Of a stretch of 64,000 bases of DNA, positions 44,901 to 56,749 are shown piece by piece. The notes below the pieces were generated by a model. It made no database searches and was not told where the DNA came from. It was given only the letters and a program-made list of their open reading frames with translations. Location: assembly GCA_014529385.2 (NCBI GenBank), contig CM043945.1, positions 146,423,741-146,487,740 on the forward strand. Reading direction: 5' to 3'. Origin of the DNA: Adiantum capillus-veneris. Lineage: Eukaryota; Streptophyta; Polypodiopsida; Polypodiales; Pteridaceae. Position 1 is the first letter of the stretch; every line of letters starts with the position of its first letter. Made by a program: the position numbers and the translations under genes.

Positions 44901-45301
44901 ATCTCAACCTTCATATGTCTAGAAGGGAAGAATGGCTCTAGGATAAGCTACATCCTGTGACAAAGACTCCAACGTTATTGAGCTGTGCTTTGACAACACT
45001 TTATTGGCTTAGATAGAAAACGATAAGGCTCTTCATGTGCACTTATGTGGAGCATTTTCAATGCAGAACAGAATGCCACAAGTGTTCAATATATGTATGA
45101 GCCATCAAAGAAGAAGGTATCAATTGGGATTTTTTTTTGACTTGCTATTTGGTTTTGCCAAAGACACTACATGGGATCTACACATATTTAAGAATTCTCT
45201 TCAAGGACTCCTTAAAGTGTATACATGTAGTGTTGATTGCAAGTATCAATCAAGAGCGCATTAGTATGTTGCAAGAGGCGATGAAATCCATCACTAAATG
45301 G
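41972..45301. other. Unassigned sequence between copia elements
   Basis: No supported gene. 41972-42660 is CCAC/CTCC-rich and gives a long Pro/Ser/Leu frame on the plus strand that reads into the adjacent LTR, so it is not accepted. 42813-42851 is a hairpin. 44040-44450 repeats ATTTGGACAACC/CCAAATCTCAA phrases several times. Frames at 44725-44922 and 45037-45264 show no recognisable domain. Confidence 0.5.
42813..42851. repeat. Short hairpin
   Basis: CCATTATTCCACTCATCA and TGATGAGCGGAATAATGG pair over 18 bp with one mismatch around a 3-base loop. Not followed by a T run, so no terminator role is implied. Confidence 0.8.
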
Positions 45302-45561
45302 TGTTAGGTTTAATGGCCATGTGGCCGACCGCCCATCACTAACTGCCACTAACCCTAAGCGTACAGCTATACACTTGTCTGAGCCACTAACACTAAGTAC
45401 AATGTGTATTGTGCCTTAGTGCATAAGATAAGAGAAGAAAGAAAGGGGGTACACAGTACGTTGGCTCTCCCCCTTCAACCTGTATGTGTGGCCATGGTGG
45501 TGTGTGTGTGAGTGTGTGCGTATGTATTCTTCTTCCATTGTGCTCCTAGTCCTCCCGTTCA
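45302..45561 (+). repeat. 5' LTR of copia D
   Basis: 260 bp, TGTTAGGTTTAATGG...CTCCCGTTCA. Very similar to 48972-49232. Confidence 0.9.
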
Positions 45562-45563
45562 AT

Positions 45564-45576
45564 TGGTATCAGAGCC
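45564..45576 (+). other. Primer-binding site of copia D
   Basis: TGGTATCAGAGCC, exact initiator-Met type, two bases after the LTR and directly before an ATG at 45577. Confidence 0.9.
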
Positions 45577-47702
45577 ATGGTGACCGCGGAGAGCACGACA
45601 GCTTTGAGAGCTTCGAAGCGATAGCTCGCTCACTCTCGACGGTGGAGAGATTAAGAAATCTTGGAAGCTTTGTGAGAATGCAATGGGAGCTTGTGAGCTC
45701 AGTTGAAAGTGATGTATGCTCTTGTGGAAGCTCAGAAGGAGTGTAGAAGATTGTGTGTAAGTGAAGGTGTTGCCCTATAAATTGTGTGCGCAGCAGCACT
45801 GTTTTCAAATTCGTTTTTCTCCTTGTAGAATGCAGAACTGAGAATTCTGTCTTCTATGTCCATCCGTTTGGACGTGGTCTACAACTTTGCAGAAGAAATG
45901 TTTTGCAAATTCCTCACCGTTTTGCTGATATTCAGCTCAGACTGACTGTATACAGAAATTGCAGATATCAAGTTTTCGGATTGCAAATCTTTTGGTGCTT
46001 GCTTATGCACGGTCACTACGTTGATGTATGTTGAGTGCGGATTGCCATTGTATGTGAAAATGTGGAGCCATTTTGGCATTTCTACTCATTGGCATTGAGT
46101 AGTGTTATGGTTTATGGTAGAGATTGTACTTGAGTTTTTTGCTCAGTTTTCAGGGGAAACTCTGTCGGATTTTTCTCACATTCTCGCCATAGTTTGTGAT
46201 CGAGTGTTTACTCTCACTTTGACAGGTTTTGTCAGTTTGGACACAGTTTTGTGTTTTTGTATCCACTCTCGCAAGAGTGAGGAGTTGTGTATCGTTCTTT
46301 GCTTGAGACAGTGGTTTGCTCTCGGGTGGGAGAGTCTTCTAATCTTGAGCATTGTTTGCCATAGTTTTGGCATGGAGACGCTTCAGGTTAGAGGCAGTTC
46401 TCGTTCACGATCGCGACTGACATGTTGGCACTGTGGCCATGATGGGCATATTAGGCGTCATTGCTTAAGGCGTATGAGGCAACGAAAGAGAGAGATGCAT
46501 GGTGCTACTATGAGGACACATGCTAGAGTGTGTGCATGTGACGGGCATGTCACTTTTGAGTCTAGCTTGCCTTCAGACTACTTTGTGTCTTGGGATAGCA
46601 CATTGTCTACGCTTTTCTACTTGACGAGCATGCAGTTTTTCACATGACGCCACGTCGTGATTTGTTTTGTTCTTTCTCTAGTGGGAGACTTGGTTGTGTA
46701 CAGTTTGCTAATGGTTCAACATATGACATAGAGGGTGCTGGAGATGTATGCATGTCTTTACCTAGCGGTGCATTGCTTATGCTACGAGATATACGTTATG
46801 TACCAGGACTAAGTCACAGTGCGTCAGTTGCAGAGTAGTGGACATTGAGTACTACTTGGAGAGCAGTCATTTCATATGCATAGGGGATCACTGGTGATAG
46901 CCAGAGGTGCTAGGAGTGGTTTGGTATACCCTTTGCATATTTTTGACACACGAGGTGGTGTAGTCTCTGTGTATTTGTAGCCATGTTTGGAGCGAGAGAC
47001 GAGACGTGTCTCTTTTTCGGATGTGATGCATAGAGAGCAGGTTGTGCATTTGTCTTGTGGTGATGTTCACGCAGACAGTGGTATCTCTGGGGATACACAG
47101 CTTTGTCAGTCATCAGCTGAGCTAACATCAGTTGAGCCAGAGAGACCGATACATTGTTCTATGATGCGTCTGATACGTTTGAGGGTGATAGTGAACAGCT
47201 GTGTATGATTGTAATGGTGCTAATTTTTTGGTTTTGCAGTCATTCTCAGCAGATATGCCTTTGCCAGAAGATGCTGACATGGTGATGCATAGTCAGGTGG
47301 TTCTTGATGAGAATGCATATGGCACTGAGGTTGCTGATAGGGATAGATTGGCACACATAGTGCATGTTTCGTCACCTTTCAGGTCTCTCATGTCTGACCT
47401 TTTGGTCTCGAGACTTGATCTTACTTATGCGGTTGGTGCATTTGCAGTGGGAGTTGTCATTCGTGCGATGACTGACACTGGCATTGTGCATTGTGGAGCC
47501 ATGCAGGTCGTCACTCAATACCTGCACCATGAGTGTCATCGTAGCTCTAGCCCTAGTGGTATGCATGTTGCATCTACACTAGAGCATGTTTGGAGTGAGC
47601 CAGTGGACATAGGTTGAGAGTCGTCTTCTCTCACCTCTTGTATATACTAGTTGTAGGCTAGTCTTCTCGCCACTTATCGGCACACAGCCTTTAGTGGGAG
47701 AA
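45577..47702 (+). pseudogene. Eroded copia gag, zinc knuckle, protease and polymerase scraps
   Basis: An ATG follows the primer site, but stops appear within about 15 codons. A perfect knuckle CWHCGHDGHIRRHC lies at 46423-46464 after an Arg/Ser-rich stretch. Near 46625-46655 the protease motif reads LDEHAVFHMTPR, so the expected Asp-Ser-Gly is replaced, followed by GCVQFANGSTYDIEGAGDV and IRYVPGL. 47380-47530 resembles the RT-RNase H link (LDLTYAVGAFAVG). 45780-46330 shows no copia match and may be inserted or strongly diverged. Confidence 0.65.
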
Positions 47703-47945
47703 TGTTAGGTAAAGGTGGTGTGCCTCACCGTGCTTTACCCTTGTCCGCCGGCCGGTGTCCGGTTGCCCACATTTATCTCCTTATTCTTTATACATACAAA
47801 GAATAAGGAGCTCTAACACACATTCTCACATGGTGCTCATACAGTGAGATTTGGGAGCTCCACCCACATCCTGTGTCGTTCTCTCTCTCTCCCTCTGTCC
47901 CCTTTGCACTCTCTGCGCACACACACCGCGTTCGTGCACTCACAC
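47688..47945 (+). repeat. Internal purine tract and LTR-like start inside copia D
   Basis: TTAGTGGGAGAA followed by TGTTAGGTAAAGG (47703) looks exactly like a copia purine tract and LTR start, about 1.27 kb before the real 3' LTR. It contains a hairpin (CTCCTTATTCTTT / AAAGAATAAGGAG, about 47777-47810). It ends where RT coding resumes near 47945. No matching LTR end or second copy was found. Confidence 0.5.
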
Positions 47946-48916
47946 CGCTTATTATTCTTATCCTTTATGTAGATGACATGCTTATTGCTGGTCATTCTAA
48001 GAAGGAAATTGCTGACTTGAAAACCAAGCTGAAAAGTCAATTTGACATGAAAGATTTGGGTGAAGCCAATCACATTTTGGGTATGCGCATTACTCGTGAT
48101 CGTAAAAAGAGGTTGTTGTACCTTTCTCAAAAAGAGTATGTGCACAAGGTTCTTGATCGTTTCAACATGCAAAAGGGGAAGGCCTTGAGTACTCCATGGC
48201 CTGCATATTTGAAACTTAGCAAGAACGATTGTCCCAAATCTGCAGCTGCGATGGCTAAAGTTCCTTATGCTTCAGCTTGTGATAGTCTCACGTATGCCAT
48301 GGTGGCTACGAGACCTGACATTGCACATGCAGTGGGAGTTGTCAGCAAATTTATGTCTAACCCTGGTAAAAAGCATTGGGATGTTTTCAAGTCGATTCTC
48401 AGATACTTGAGTGGAACTGTAGATAGACGGTTATGCTATGGTCGTGGAGAGTCATCCATTCAGGGATTTGTAGATAGTGACTATACAGGCTGTGTTGACA
48501 GTCATAAATCAACAACATGTTGGATTTACACATTTGTTGGTTTTGCTATTTCTTGGAGATCTGTTCTTCAAGATTGTACATCCATTTCTACCACAGAGGC
48601 AGAGTATGTTGCATTGAGTGAAGCATGCAAAGAAGCTATTTGGCTTGCTCGCCTAGTGAAAGATCTTGGATTGGAGCAGCGTACACCAGTTCTTCATTGT
48701 GACAGTCACAGTGCTATTGCCTTGGCTAACAATCCAGTGTTTCATTCTAGAACGAAACACATTGGTGTGCATTATCACTTCAGTCGTGAATGCCTGGCAA
48801 ACAAGAGCCTTGATTTAGTGAAGATTTCTACGTCAGAAAACATAGCGGATGCACTCACTAAGAGTCTCTCTAGCCATCAGTTTCAGCACTGTCGTGAGTT
48901 GATGGGCATTGAGTGA
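47873..48916 (+). pseudogene. copia D reverse transcriptase C-half and RNase H
   Basis: Open for 347 codons. The frame becomes copia-like at LIILILYVDDMLIAGH with the catalytic Tyr-Val-Asp-Asp box (about residues 32-36). It continues with FDMKDLGEANHILGMRI, YLSQKEYVHKVLDRFNM, LTYAMVATRPDIAHAVGVVSKFMSNPGKKHW and ILRYLSGT. RNase H has FVDSDYTGC, TTEAEYVALSEACKEAIWL and LHCDSHSAIALANNP. KHIGVHYHF has Gly where copia elements usually have Asp. The N-terminal half of RT and all integrase are absent, so this long ORF is not functional alone. Confidence 0.88.
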
Positions 48917-48971
48917 AGAGTGGTTCTCTTCCATTCTTATATTCTCCCACATTGGCCATCAAGTTGGAGAA

Positions 48972-49232
48972 TGTTAGGTTTAATGGCCATGTGGCCGACC
49001 GCCCATCAATAACTACCACTAACCCTAAGTGTATAGCTATACACTTGTGTGAGCCACTAACACTAAGTACAATGTGTATTGTGCCTTAAAGCATAAGATA
49101 AGAGAAGAAAGAAAGGGGGCACACAGTACGTTGTCTCTCCCCCTTCAACCTGTGTGTGAGGCTATGGTGGTGTGTGTGTGAGTGTGTGCGTGCGTATTTT
49201 TCTTTCGTTGTGCTCCCAGCTCCTCCCCTTGA
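48972..49232 (+). repeat. 3' LTR of copia D
   Basis: 261 bp beginning TGTTAGGTTTAATGG after the purine tract AAGTTGGAGAA; the last bases read CTTGA, one change from the expected TG...CA end. Confidence 0.88.
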
Positions 49233-50017
49233 AATGGATCAGTATAATTGAGGGATCTCTTGATTACAAGTCACATAAGTTAGATTATGAGCTCATGATC
49301 ATCAAAATTTAGGTGTTGATAGCTATTTACACAACTCGCAAGGAGGTTTATAATATAGATCACTCTTCATCATTGGTAAGCAGACACACATAGGTGGAGA
49401 CACTAGTGAGCATTGAAAATCAAGGTGTAGAGAATGAGGACACCGAGAAAGATGTTAAATAAGATCCAGGCACCATTAAGGAAACAAAGATGAGAAGATT
49501 TGTGGACTTGACTCTATGTTTTGTGGGGGAAATAAACATTCATTTATCTTTTCTTCAAATTTATAGTCTGTACAAAAACACTACTAGTAAATAGAAGGCT
49601 AATCATTCTTGTTTGTTCTCCAGTTCAACTGGTTGAGGTAGTAGCAAACCTAAAGAGTATTGTGAAGCGATCTGCGCGACGTATGGCATGGTTGAGAATT
49701 GGGAAGAGCTCAAAAGAATAGGAGAATATGGTTGATAACAAAGTTTTGAGAAATCCCAAGAACAACATAGATTTGAAAGTATCTATTTAAATAGTTCAAT
49801 ACCCACAAAGAAAAAGATCTAATCATGTTGTTTTGACCAAAATGGGATAATTGATTTTCGTAGAGTTTTGTAATAAACCGGTGTTGTCATATATAGATCT
49901 ATGTATGTTGTGCATTATGTTTTCTTCACATTCGAAGTTGAGATACAAGTAATATTTTGTTGCAATTTTTTTGTGAAGACAAATGTTTTGAAATTGTGTT
50001 TTTCTCCATGATACATT

Positions 50018-50022
<5 letters not shown>

Positions 50023-50077
<55 letters not shown>
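50023..50077. repeat. (TC)n microsatellite
   Basis: About 27 TC units, pure. Confidence 0.95.
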
Positions 50078-50080
<3 letters not shown>

Positions 50081-53000
50081 CAAGCATATATGTACATGCA
50101 CCTCTGCGCTCCATCTATTCTAGTTAATCAATTTCCATTTGTCTTGTTTTATCTTGTGTATGGTTCAAGTATGCAATTTAAGTGAAAAGAAAAAGCGTGA
50201 AAATTTCTTAATGTTGACTATCTAAAGACTTACCGAAAGAATTACACATACACATTGGATCAAATACTTACAATGGGAGAGAAAAGTGGAATATCATCTA
50301 AGATCTTAACAAAATGCTATTGGAACAATGTATTACAAGAGCAGAAAAACCTAGAAGCATAAGTATGAGAAAGGTTGGATTGCATTGCGGTCAAGATGCT
50401 TGGAGTTTTTGTCATAATTGAGGGAAAGATTTAACATAATGTGGATCTATTGGTAAAATTCTTGCAATATCATTCAAAGGGCATGAACATAAGTTTTTTT
50501 ATGGTTTGGGAACATGAGGATTGTGAAACGCATGCTCATACTAAAATATGATGCCCAGACAAGCTTGGAGTTGAGGCCATGTTTAAGCCCCTCTCAAAAG
50601 CTAGAAACGCATTCCATTTGGACCTAAGCATACATTGCTCATCGATGACACACTTTCAAGAGTTGTGTGAACCCTCAAGAAAACTATATTTATATACCCT
50701 CTTTCAAGTTGTTACAAGGGGATAATATTCTACTATAGAACCTGCTTCCATATTTAATATCATTGAACCTTGAGATTGATATCCGATCATTTGTAAAGAA
50801 AAAACGTTATGGGCAAAGTACGCCAATTCTAGAGATCCATGGTATGTACAAGTAGAGGATTTAGTCAAGGAGAGCTCTGGTGAAATTAATTCTTGAGTGA
50901 CACAGATATATGCTAGCAACTCTATTTGAGAAGTAATTGGAAGGAGCTTTGCATTTAACATAGTGGGCAGAATCCATATACAAAATAAAATTGAGCACTA
51001 TGCAAGAAATCCATTGTTTAGTTAAATAAAGAGAAAATAGGAAAAAGTCCCACCAAACTCTAAACTAAATGGCCATAACTTAGTATACTATGCCACACAT
51101 GTTGAATACAAAGGAAGAACACTTCAACCTTATGTTGCTAAGGATTACTTGACACACTTTAGGAGGTGCTATAAAATTTCATAGTTCAAAATCTTTCTAT
51201 TTATAATATTGTATGCAATGTTTATTGTTCCCAATGACAAATCTTTAGCACACTGGTATTTGTGTAAAACATATTGGAAAGTGAAGCTGTCTTTGTTTTT
51301 TGGCATCATGAAGAACATCATTTTACGGTCAAATGAATTTGTGCTCTCTCTCTTACTTGGTCTGCATCTCGGTGCTCTAAACCCAAGGATCAAGAGCAAG
51401 AGATCTTACTTGTGAGATTCTTGATCACTTTGAAAGAGTTTTATCTACATTTTTTTACTCAAAAGGATCCAACAAAGAGAGCAAACACATGCAAGAACTA
51501 ATAACACTATAAGATGAGAAAACCTTCAATATTCTTGATATACCTCCATCAAGAAAATCCAAAGCGCCTGAAGTGATAATTGAGGAGATCGTAGAGAAGG
51601 AGGAGGAGGAGGAGGTGAAGAAAGAAGAGGAGATGAACATTGATGGAAACTAGGGAAGTCTTCATATGTTTTGTTGGAAAAAAATAATTGCTTTCTGTAG
51701 TGTACAGGACTTCGCTTGAATCTTAGACATGCATATACCAAGCTTTTATCTTCTCCTACCCTAAATCCATTCCAAGAGCTAAGTGCAAAGCATCCACAAA
51801 GATATGAATAGCAAATGGGATGATTGTAAAAGTAGATGTAATGACAAATTCTTTTTGAGGATTGAAATCTTGTTTCCTAGTATGGTTACCATATAACCTT
51901 CTTTCATTTTTCTTAGTAGCATTACATAGGCAAAGTGAGGAGGGATTAGACGGATGTCATGAAGAGGTACAATGTGAGCAAGTCTCAAGATCATGGTAAG
52001 AAGACTACATCTTCAACAACAAAATAGTCTCTCTCAAACACAACAGCAAAGGGAATGTATGCATTATGTTGCCCATGGATGTGCGAAAAAAGCACCAACA
52101 CACACACATACTATTAAGAAATTTCCATGTCGTAAGTCCATAGGTGTGCAAAATTTATTGAGCATGTATACAAAAAAATGATCCTCACCAAAGTAAAAGA
52201 ATTGTCACACAATCTCACACATAAGAGAGCGTGGATATGTTCACTTGGACTCCTCAATAGAAGGCAAATAAGTTTACAACTCCTCAAGGAGAGCCACCTT
52301 CAAATATTGTAATCTTAGCTTGCATATTACAAGAATTTTTCCAATGAATGCAAAGCTAGCATCATGTGGCAACATGGGAGTAGTAGACGAGCAGAGTTGT
52401 CTTAAGATGAGTTGTCATGGCATCAATTTTGAAAAGGGATGCTTCAAATAGAGGGATAAGCATTCATTTACAACTATGAAGTGCTAAAATAAAAAAACCT
52501 TCTCCAAAAACTTGGCAAACCTAGGTATAAGATTTTTTAGAGGTAAATTTATTAAATTTGAAGGCTTTTACACTATATTTCTCTAAATTTCGTAGGTTTT
52601 CCCACCTCCAAGTTAAAAATTTTGAGGTAAAACTCGAAATTGTAGGTGGGATTACAATAAACCTAGGTTTTTTTAAGCGCTACATTACGATGTGCACATT
52701 ACGATGTGCACACAAAGGGAGCTAAGCGGTCTTCACTTCCATCTTGAATATGATTTATGTTCAATTGATGTGCTTGGTATGATGCATTACTACAATGGAT
52801 ATAAATATCAAGCATGGAAATAATGTAAAGCTTGAAGTATTCCTTGAAAAGAAAATCTCCAATTGAGAGAGTAACAAATCACAAAATGTGTCCACACTCA
52901 GTGCTAATAATTGTCAACAGAGGTATGTGGCAAGAAAAGAATAGCACAAGCTAGAGCAAGCACAAAGTTGCTACAAACTTGGGCTGCTACTATGAGTACA

Positions 53001-53799
53001 CACACAAAGAGGCTGCTTCTACAAGATTATGTAAATGTGTGCCGTGTGGGGAACCCAAAAGAAATGCGCCGAGACCTTCCTATTTGATGCTATAATGTTT
53101 TCATGAATTGTGTTAGCTATTGCAATGCATGCTCTGTAGGGACTGCATATTATAATGCAAGGAAACTTTGAAATGGATATAAACATGCACCATACGCACA
53201 AGCCAACCATAGGAGCAAGCACAACCATAGCCACAAGAACAAACTCCACTTTGGATTGTTATGAAATAGACCAAAAAAAAAACTTTCAACTCTAGCTACC
53301 TCAAGATGAGGCCAAAGAACTGCTATCCCCAAGGATGGGAGCAGGCAATCCCTTGCCCTCCTCCATACCTAGCTTAAAATGGGGGTAGCAGGCAGCCCCC
53401 TGCCCTTCAGAGCTAAGTCTAAACAAGAGAGAACTACCATCCTTAAAGAGTGCAACCACACCTCCACACCTGTAAACTCATAGACAAGCGCCAACATTTA
53501 CTATATTAAAACATCGGAGTTGACTTGATTAGAGTATAGAAGGTGTTTTAAAGTACAATGTTCCCATTTAACAACTTATTATACTAATCTTCACTAAGTC
53601 CACATATCTACAAAAAAACAAATTTAATCTTGGTGAGGAATAATCTTAACCTTGGATTTAGCATTGGTGGGAAATCTTCACTACCTCCACATATCTGCAA
53701 ACATAAAAAGAAAATGCAAAACAAAAAATATTATAAATAACACATCAGATGGTATGAATAAAGTGACATAGAAATAAGAAATTCACCTCTTAAATGAGA

Positions 53800-53910
53800 T
53801 TAACTTTTCAGAAGGTGGCCCTCACCAGTAACTTCTTCACTTCAATATGCATGAATCAAAGAAGTTACAATATAATTTGTTTACTGGTGAGGGTCCTTTT
53901 TGTAAAGTAA
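53800..53910. repeat. Imperfect inverted repeat, MITE-like
   Basis: CCCTCACCAGTA (53819-53830) pairs with TACTGGTGAGGG (53882-53893), and GTAACTTCTT (53828-53837) with AAGAAGTTAC (53869-53878). Outer sequence (TTAACTTTTCAGAAGG / CCTTTTTGTAAAGTAA) also pairs loosely. No target duplication was seen. Confidence 0.6.
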
Positions 53911-54257
53911 CACTTTACTCCTCTCTTGTTTTGGACATTCCAAGTGTGTTGGGACTGTGATCCTTTTTGTAAAAATAATGATCGATAGCGCTCTCATCGG
54001 ATCCAAACGATACTAAATGGGTGATCAATATGGAGAACATCTTTTACTCGCGAGTGCATGCACCTAACAACTAAGAAAAACTAAGAGGTATAGAATTTGC
54101 AATTTGATAAGGAGCATGTTTCTAAACACAACACCCAGATTACGATTAGACTGAAACGTTTTTGAGAATCTACGAGCAGACCAAAATTTAATAGAACAAC
54201 TGCTTCTCTGCAAAACCAGTAGAATTTATGTCTACAGATAATTAGTCGATGGGTGGG

Positions 54258-54595
54258 TTGCCGGTACTATACATATAGAACAAGGGAATGGGGAATGGGC
54301 GCCTGGAACGGGGAACCGCCATTCCTGGAATGGGACGGTCCGGAAGAAAGTGAATGCATGGCCGGATTCTTGAATGGTGGGGTCACAGGGGACGACATTA
54401 CGAATGGTGTTCGGAACGGATGGATGTTCGGAACAGGACAGGCAACGGCCAACAGATTTTGTTGGAAAAAATGGGCACAGTTTTAGGGAATATCCGAGCA
54501 CCCTATTAGGGCCATTTTCACCATGGTTTTTGGGCTCCTTTAGGACCACTTTTGAAGGCCCCCGTAGCTTACAAAAGGAGGGCCTCATTAAGGGT

Positions 54596-54637
<42 letters not shown>

Positions 54638-54815
54638 TCTCACATTTCATTGCCTTGAGGCATGGTTGTTAGCTCTATGGGACATGTGTAGCTCAAAAGA
54701 AATAAATAAAAATGATTTAGATATTTACCGTTCCGGCCACTGACCCAGTTCCTAACTTTTGCAGTCCTTGGACCCCAACCCCATTCCCGTTCCACATACC
54801 ATATTTCTATGACTA
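54258..54815. mobile_element. Possible non-autonomous hAT-like element
   Basis: Left side has CATATAGAACAAGGGAATGGGG; the right side, reverse-complemented, has TATGTGGAACGGGAATGGGG. Similar G-rich GGAACGGG subterminal text occurs in the proven hAT at 55773-57036. A (TC)n tract lies at 54599-54635. No clean 8-bp duplication was found, so this is tentative. Confidence 0.3.
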
Positions 54816-54881
54816 GAAATGCACAAACCTAATTTTCATAAGAATATACAATACTTATCATACAAACAGAGTCCTTACATG

Positions 54882-55244
54882 TTACACGCTCTCTTGCCGT
54901 AATGCTTTCTTCTTCATCCGATATCTCTTGCACCGAGGAGTTGCTTGGCTGGGACCCATGAAATATTGACCAGTTCCATTATTTACGGGAGGGCCATCAT
55001 CATAGATGTAACCAACCGATGCTCCGCAGGAATTGCAAAGAAGCTTAATGCTTTTCCTTTCTAGGCCCCAATAATTCCAAGTCTCGAAAAATGGCATCAG
55101 TTTTGTATCTTCTTTTTGGTGGAACTTGCTCTCATTTATTGAGTAGAATGATAGTGTGCCTTTGTTTCCTGCCTCAAAGTAAAAATCAGGGGGATAAAGG
55201 TTGGTTGAGATTAAATCCAACGAGGTCCCGCACTTCTGACAACT
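54882..55244 (-). CDS. At4g08330-like Cys-rich protein, last exon
   Basis: A minus-strand exon of about 120 codons that ends ALRQESV-stop at 54882. It has two CxxC pairs, CQKCG at the start and LLCNSCGASVGYIYDDG near residue 75, with ISFY/SINESKFHQ-type text between and TWNYWGLERK before the second pair. The arrangement resembles the plant At4g08330-like family of small, presumably zinc-binding, unknown-function proteins. The text before the first Cys ends TTTGTGCATGGCAG, a good splice acceptor, so the ATG there is probably intronic and an upstream exon is missing from this annotation. No stop or frameshift is seen. It is the best host-gene candidate in the window. Confidence 0.6.
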   Translation of the reverse strand, partial: SCQKCGTSLDLISTNLYPPDFYFEAGNKGTLSFYSINESKFHQKEDTKLMPFFETWNYWGLERKSIKLLCNSCGASVGYIYDDGPPVNNGTGQYFMGPSQATPRCKRYRMKKKALRQESV

Positions 55245-56181
55245 GCCATGCACAAAGGAGAGAGACTCAAAATTCTTTCAAGACACTAGATGCAGAGGAA
55301 ACATGTGTGCTTTATTTAACTGTCATTTTGCTTGCTCTATCTGTGTGTCAGTCTAGGCAACAAAATCATCCAAATCTCATAATTCTTGTTTGTATTCTGA
55401 CACAACATTAAGCATTTGCAACAAGAAAATGCCCAATTCAGGAATCACAACGATATCAATGCATAACACAAATTTGCAAGGTAGCACTCTACACCAGCAA
55501 AAGTAATCCCTTCCTTTTTTAGCGTAACTGGGCAGAGCTGCATCCCTGTGGAACGTAAGCATGCAAATCCCCTTAATAACATCACAAAGAAGGGCTAAGT
55601 AGCTAGCCCACACCAACCCCGCCCCTTCCCCCTTTTCTCTCTTTTGGTTTGAGGGTAGAAAGGTAGTCCCACTCCCACGAGGTTCGGACCACATCATCAG
55701 TTGGCACGCTGGGTCTTTGTGAGAATGTCCTTTATTTATTGTCTTTAGGTCACTTGGGCCCCATCGGGCAGGCATAGTTACATGGGACGGCGGGTCCGGG
55801 TCGGGAACGGGGTCGGGACGGCAAAAGTCAGGAAACGGGGACGGGGGTCGGAACGGCAAAAAAAAAAAAGAGAGTTTTTTTGGCATTTTTTGACCTACAC
55901 ACATGCCACACACATAGAGCATCACTTTGACCATAAATTTACACTAAATAGACCAAAGAACACGAGTCATATAGGCTGAAATGTGCTAATAAAACATCGA
56001 TGATCGATGGATACAAAATGAGAAGTGCATGCCACAAGGGCTCAAGAGTCAAAAAGCCTAAAGGACTTAGGACAAGCCTGAGGCCTCAAGGATAACAAAA
56101 AGTACAAAGGGCTATGTAGTAGGTAGAGTCGTAGACTCAAGAGTCTAAACTCGAGAGTCGAGTGATCAATGATCATCAAAC

Positions 56182-56547
56182 TCAAGAAGTGCTCGCCTGC
56201 TGAATCTCCACATCGTCGTCGTAGTCGAGGTCGTCAGCAACGTATGAAGGCTCCGGCTCGGGAGGCTCGCATTGAGGCTCGAAATCCTCCTCTAGCTCCT
56301 CCAAAAGAGTATCGGCCATAGATGGATTCTCTTGTGCCATCTCCCACTCAGTGAAAGGATCTGCCTTGTGTGTGACGCTCTTGGCAAGCATGCGCAAGTT
56401 AGCGCTCACAAACACCAAATCATTGGCCCTCTGAACACCAAGGCGATTCCTCTTCTTAGAGGCAATGTGGCTGTACACACTCCACAGTTGCTCCAAGCAA
56501 CTAGTGGTACATGCTTGGCTAAGGACACGAACAGCCAAGCGCTGCAA
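56182..56547 (-). pseudogene. hAT transposase C-terminal dimerisation domain
   Basis: A 121-codon minus-strand frame with the hallmark hAT C-terminal motif: AVRVLSQACTTSCLEQLWSV, then SKKRNRLGVQRANDLVFV and NLRML. An acidic tail (EEDFEPQCEPPEPEP) follows. Full-length hAT transposases are several hundred residues; the zinc finger and catalytic core are gone. The 5' side reads CCACATTTGCAG before the conserved text, a likely splice acceptor, so this was the last exon. The frame has no stop, but it cannot transpose anything alone. Confidence 0.88.
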
Positions 56548-56742
56548 ATGTGGAGAGGAGAGCTTGTGTGGAGAGAGTAAAGGAGAGCTTCAAAGTGGGT
56601 AGAAGAGGGAGAGGAGAGCTTCAAAGTTCAAACTTGAGCCTTGAGCTTGAGGGAAATGGAATGAGCTTGAGCCTTGAGCTTGAGGGAAATGGAATGAGCA
56701 TTGAGCATTGAGACTATGAGTATTAAGAGGCCCAAGGGAGCC

Positions 56743-56749
56743 TTTTATA
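56743..56749 (-). promoter_or_regulatory. TATA-like box inside the hAT element
   Basis: Minus-strand CTATAAAAGG, about 200 bp upstream of the transposase exon and near the right end. It would suit a transposase promoter brought close to the exon by deletion. A 33-bp direct duplication (GAGCCTTGAGCTTGAGGG...) lies between them at about 56635-56700. Confidence 0.4.

Larger units (their letters stand above)
45302..49232 (+). mobile_element. Ty1/copia element D, chimeric, with perfect target duplication
   Basis: Plus-strand copia element of another family: short LTRs at 45302-45561 and 48972-49232, an exact initiator-Met primer site, a purine tract, and a 5-bp duplication AATGG (45297-45301 and 49233-49237). 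The 5' half has eroded gag, zinc knuckle and protease plus a polymerase-like scrap. The middle holds an LTR-like start (47703). The 3' half is a clean RT-RNase H end. The change in preservation suggests a mosaic of two elements. Confidence 0.9.
49238..54230. other. A/T-rich stretch with no recognised gene
   Basis: About 5 kb without a credible gene or element. Short frames are scattered on both strands and lack domain motifs. It holds one (TC)n tract (50023-50077), a GAGGAGGAGG run near 51600, and an imperfect inverted repeat at 53800-53910. The piece next to copia D (EGSLDYKSHKLDYELM, about 49249-49300) looks coding-like but has stops. Confidence 0.6.

Noticed and set aside
55377..55934. 185-codon minus-strand frame upstream of the At4g08330-like exon
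   Set aside because: It starts inside the hAT end and crosses the target duplication and foldback, so most of it cannot be host coding sequence. An upstream exon could still lie at about 55380-55560 but was not supported.
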